A stretch of DNA of 20,592 nucleotides, taken from positions 1 to 20,592 of the forward strand of contig JBJMJD010000070.1 of assembly GCA_045806525.1 (NCBI GenBank). Reading direction: 5' to 3'. This DNA comes from JAICYJ01 sp045806525. Lineage in GTDB: Bacteria > Actinomycetota > Thermoleophilia > Gaiellales > JAICJC01. Below, piece by piece: positions 20,041 to 20,592 of the stretch (the stretch's first letter is position 1; each line of letters opens with the position of its first letter). Position numbers and translations under genes: made by a program. The notes beneath the pieces are model-generated. The model saw nothing but the letters and a program-made list of their open reading frames with translations, was not told the origin of the DNA and did not search any database.

Positions 20041-20592
20041 TCAGGCGACCGGTCGCACCCAGTCTGGGAGCGAGCCGCCGGCCAGCAGATCGGCGCCCGC
20101 GTCGAGCAGCGCAGTCAGCGCCAGCCGCTGCGTCCAGGGTCCGAACGAGATGCGGGCCACGCCCATCGCCTCCAGCTCCGAGCCGGCCGGGAACCCGGGG
20201 CCTGCCAGCACGCTCAGCTTCCGCTGCCCGATGCCTGCCACCAGCGCCTCGATCTCGGCGACGTCCAGCCGTCCGGGCACGAACACGCAGGTCGCGCCGG
20301 CGTCCAGAAACGCGCGGCCGCGGGCAACCGCATCCTCAAGCAGCTCGCCGCGGTCGCGGTCACCGCCCCGCAGGTAGACGTCGGTGCGCGCGTTCAGCGC
20401 GAACGGCACACCCTCGCCCTCGGCCGCTGCGACAGCCGCGGCCATCAATGCGGCCGCCTCCGGCAGCGGCCGCATCTGATCCTCGATGTTCGCGCCGACG
20501 GCGCCCACGGCGATCGCGCGCCGCAGCGTCTCGCCGACGTCGCCATAGCCGGCCTCGAGGTCGGCGCTGACCGGCAACTCGACCGCTGCTGC
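20041..20592 (-). CDS. PEP mutase/isocitrate lyase-family protein (5' truncated)
   Basis: The C-terminal 183 residues; the frame is open to the window edge. The visible part starts AAAVELPVSADLEAGYGD, and DLEAGYGD is a hallmark of the phosphoenolpyruvate mutase/isocitrate lyase superfamily, binding Mg2+. GANIEDQ and LNARTDVYLRG match the following strands of the barrel, and the end (ARISFGPWTQRLALTALLDA) matches the short, single-domain oxaloacetate decarboxylase/methylisocitrate-lyase-like group. The loop cysteine that separates true lyases from other members lies upstream of the window, so the reaction cannot be decided. A TTG at 20577 is internal, not the start, because conserved family sequence continues before it. 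Confidence 0.9.
   Translation of the reverse strand, partial: AAAVELPVSADLEAGYGDVGETLRRAIAVGAVGANIEDQMRPLPEAAALMAAAVAAAEGEGVPFALNARTDVYLRGGDRDRGELLEDAVARGRAFLDAGATCVFVPGRLDVAEIEALVAGIGQRKLSVLAGPGFPAGSELEAMGVARISFGPWTQRLALTALLDAGADLLAGGSLPDWVRPVA

Noticed and set aside
20575..20577. TTG as the start codon of the PEP mutase-family gene
   Set aside because: The frame continues to the window edge with family-like sequence (AVELPVSADLEAGYGD), so this is an internal leucine and the gene is cut by the edge.
1..20592. CRISPR array, tRNA/rRNA genes, insertion sequences, prophage or toxin-antitoxin genes
   Set aside because: Coding genes fill nearly the whole window, no regular repeat-spacer pattern or terminal inverted repeats were seen, and no transposase, integrase or phage-like protein is present.

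Overview
This is a very GC-rich, almost gap-free stretch of bacterial chromosome. The G+C content (about 70% by eye), frequent GTG/TTG starts (and probably one CTG), short overlaps between genes and a MarP-type acid-resistance protease all point to an actinobacterium. A deep-branching class such as Thermoleophilia is my guess, but the window alone does not prove it. I find 23 protein genes, two of them cut by the window edges. I see no RNA gene, mobile element, CRISPR array or gene-free stretch longer than about 90 bases.

Layout. (1) 1-1856 (+): the end of a CoxD-like MoxR ATPase and a CoxE-like VWA protein, a pair usually tied to maturation of molybdenum hydroxylases. (2) 1840-3168 (-): a MarP-like membrane serine protease followed by a possible 52-residue membrane peptide. 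(3) 3213-5727 (+): a PAC2 protein coupled to a thioredoxin-TPR protein, then a cysteine-rich GNAT acetyltransferase and a 124-residue unknown. (4) 5701-7632 (-): hotdog thioesterase, two-domain cupin and SRPBCC protein. (5) 7652-12498 (+): carboxylesterase, EamA exporter, maleylacetate-reductase-like dehydrogenase, a 76-residue unknown, dihydroxy-acid dehydratase (ilvD) and a YfcE-type phosphodiesterase. (6) 12506-16106 (-): a three-subunit molybdenum hydroxylase (2Fe-2S, molybdopterin and FAD subunits). Its FAD subunit carries a cysteine insert like that of the E. coli PaoABC aldehyde oxidoreductase. (7) 16185-19954 (+): a SNF2-family helicase coupled to an M20 peptidase, followed by a hairpin and three 11-bp-spaced repeats. 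(8) 20041-20592 (-): the C-terminal part of a PEP mutase/isocitrate lyase-family enzyme.

How the genes are expressed is the most striking pattern. Each complete gene that has no gene closely upstream on its own strand carries a -10-like hexamer 6-8 bases before its start codon, and none of these has a convincing Shine-Dalgarno site. This is the layout of leaderless mRNAs. Twice the TAG stop of the preceding gene forms the first three bases of the next hexamer. Genes inside operons instead use stop/start overlaps, and all four NTGA versions (ATGA, GTGA, TTGA and probably CTGA) appear.

I did not find a recognisably new defence or mobile system. The best leads are the leaderless/coupled expression architecture, the PaoABC-like enzyme with a mini-ORF before its large subunit, the unknown 76-residue protein overlapping ilvD, and the structured spacer after 19954.
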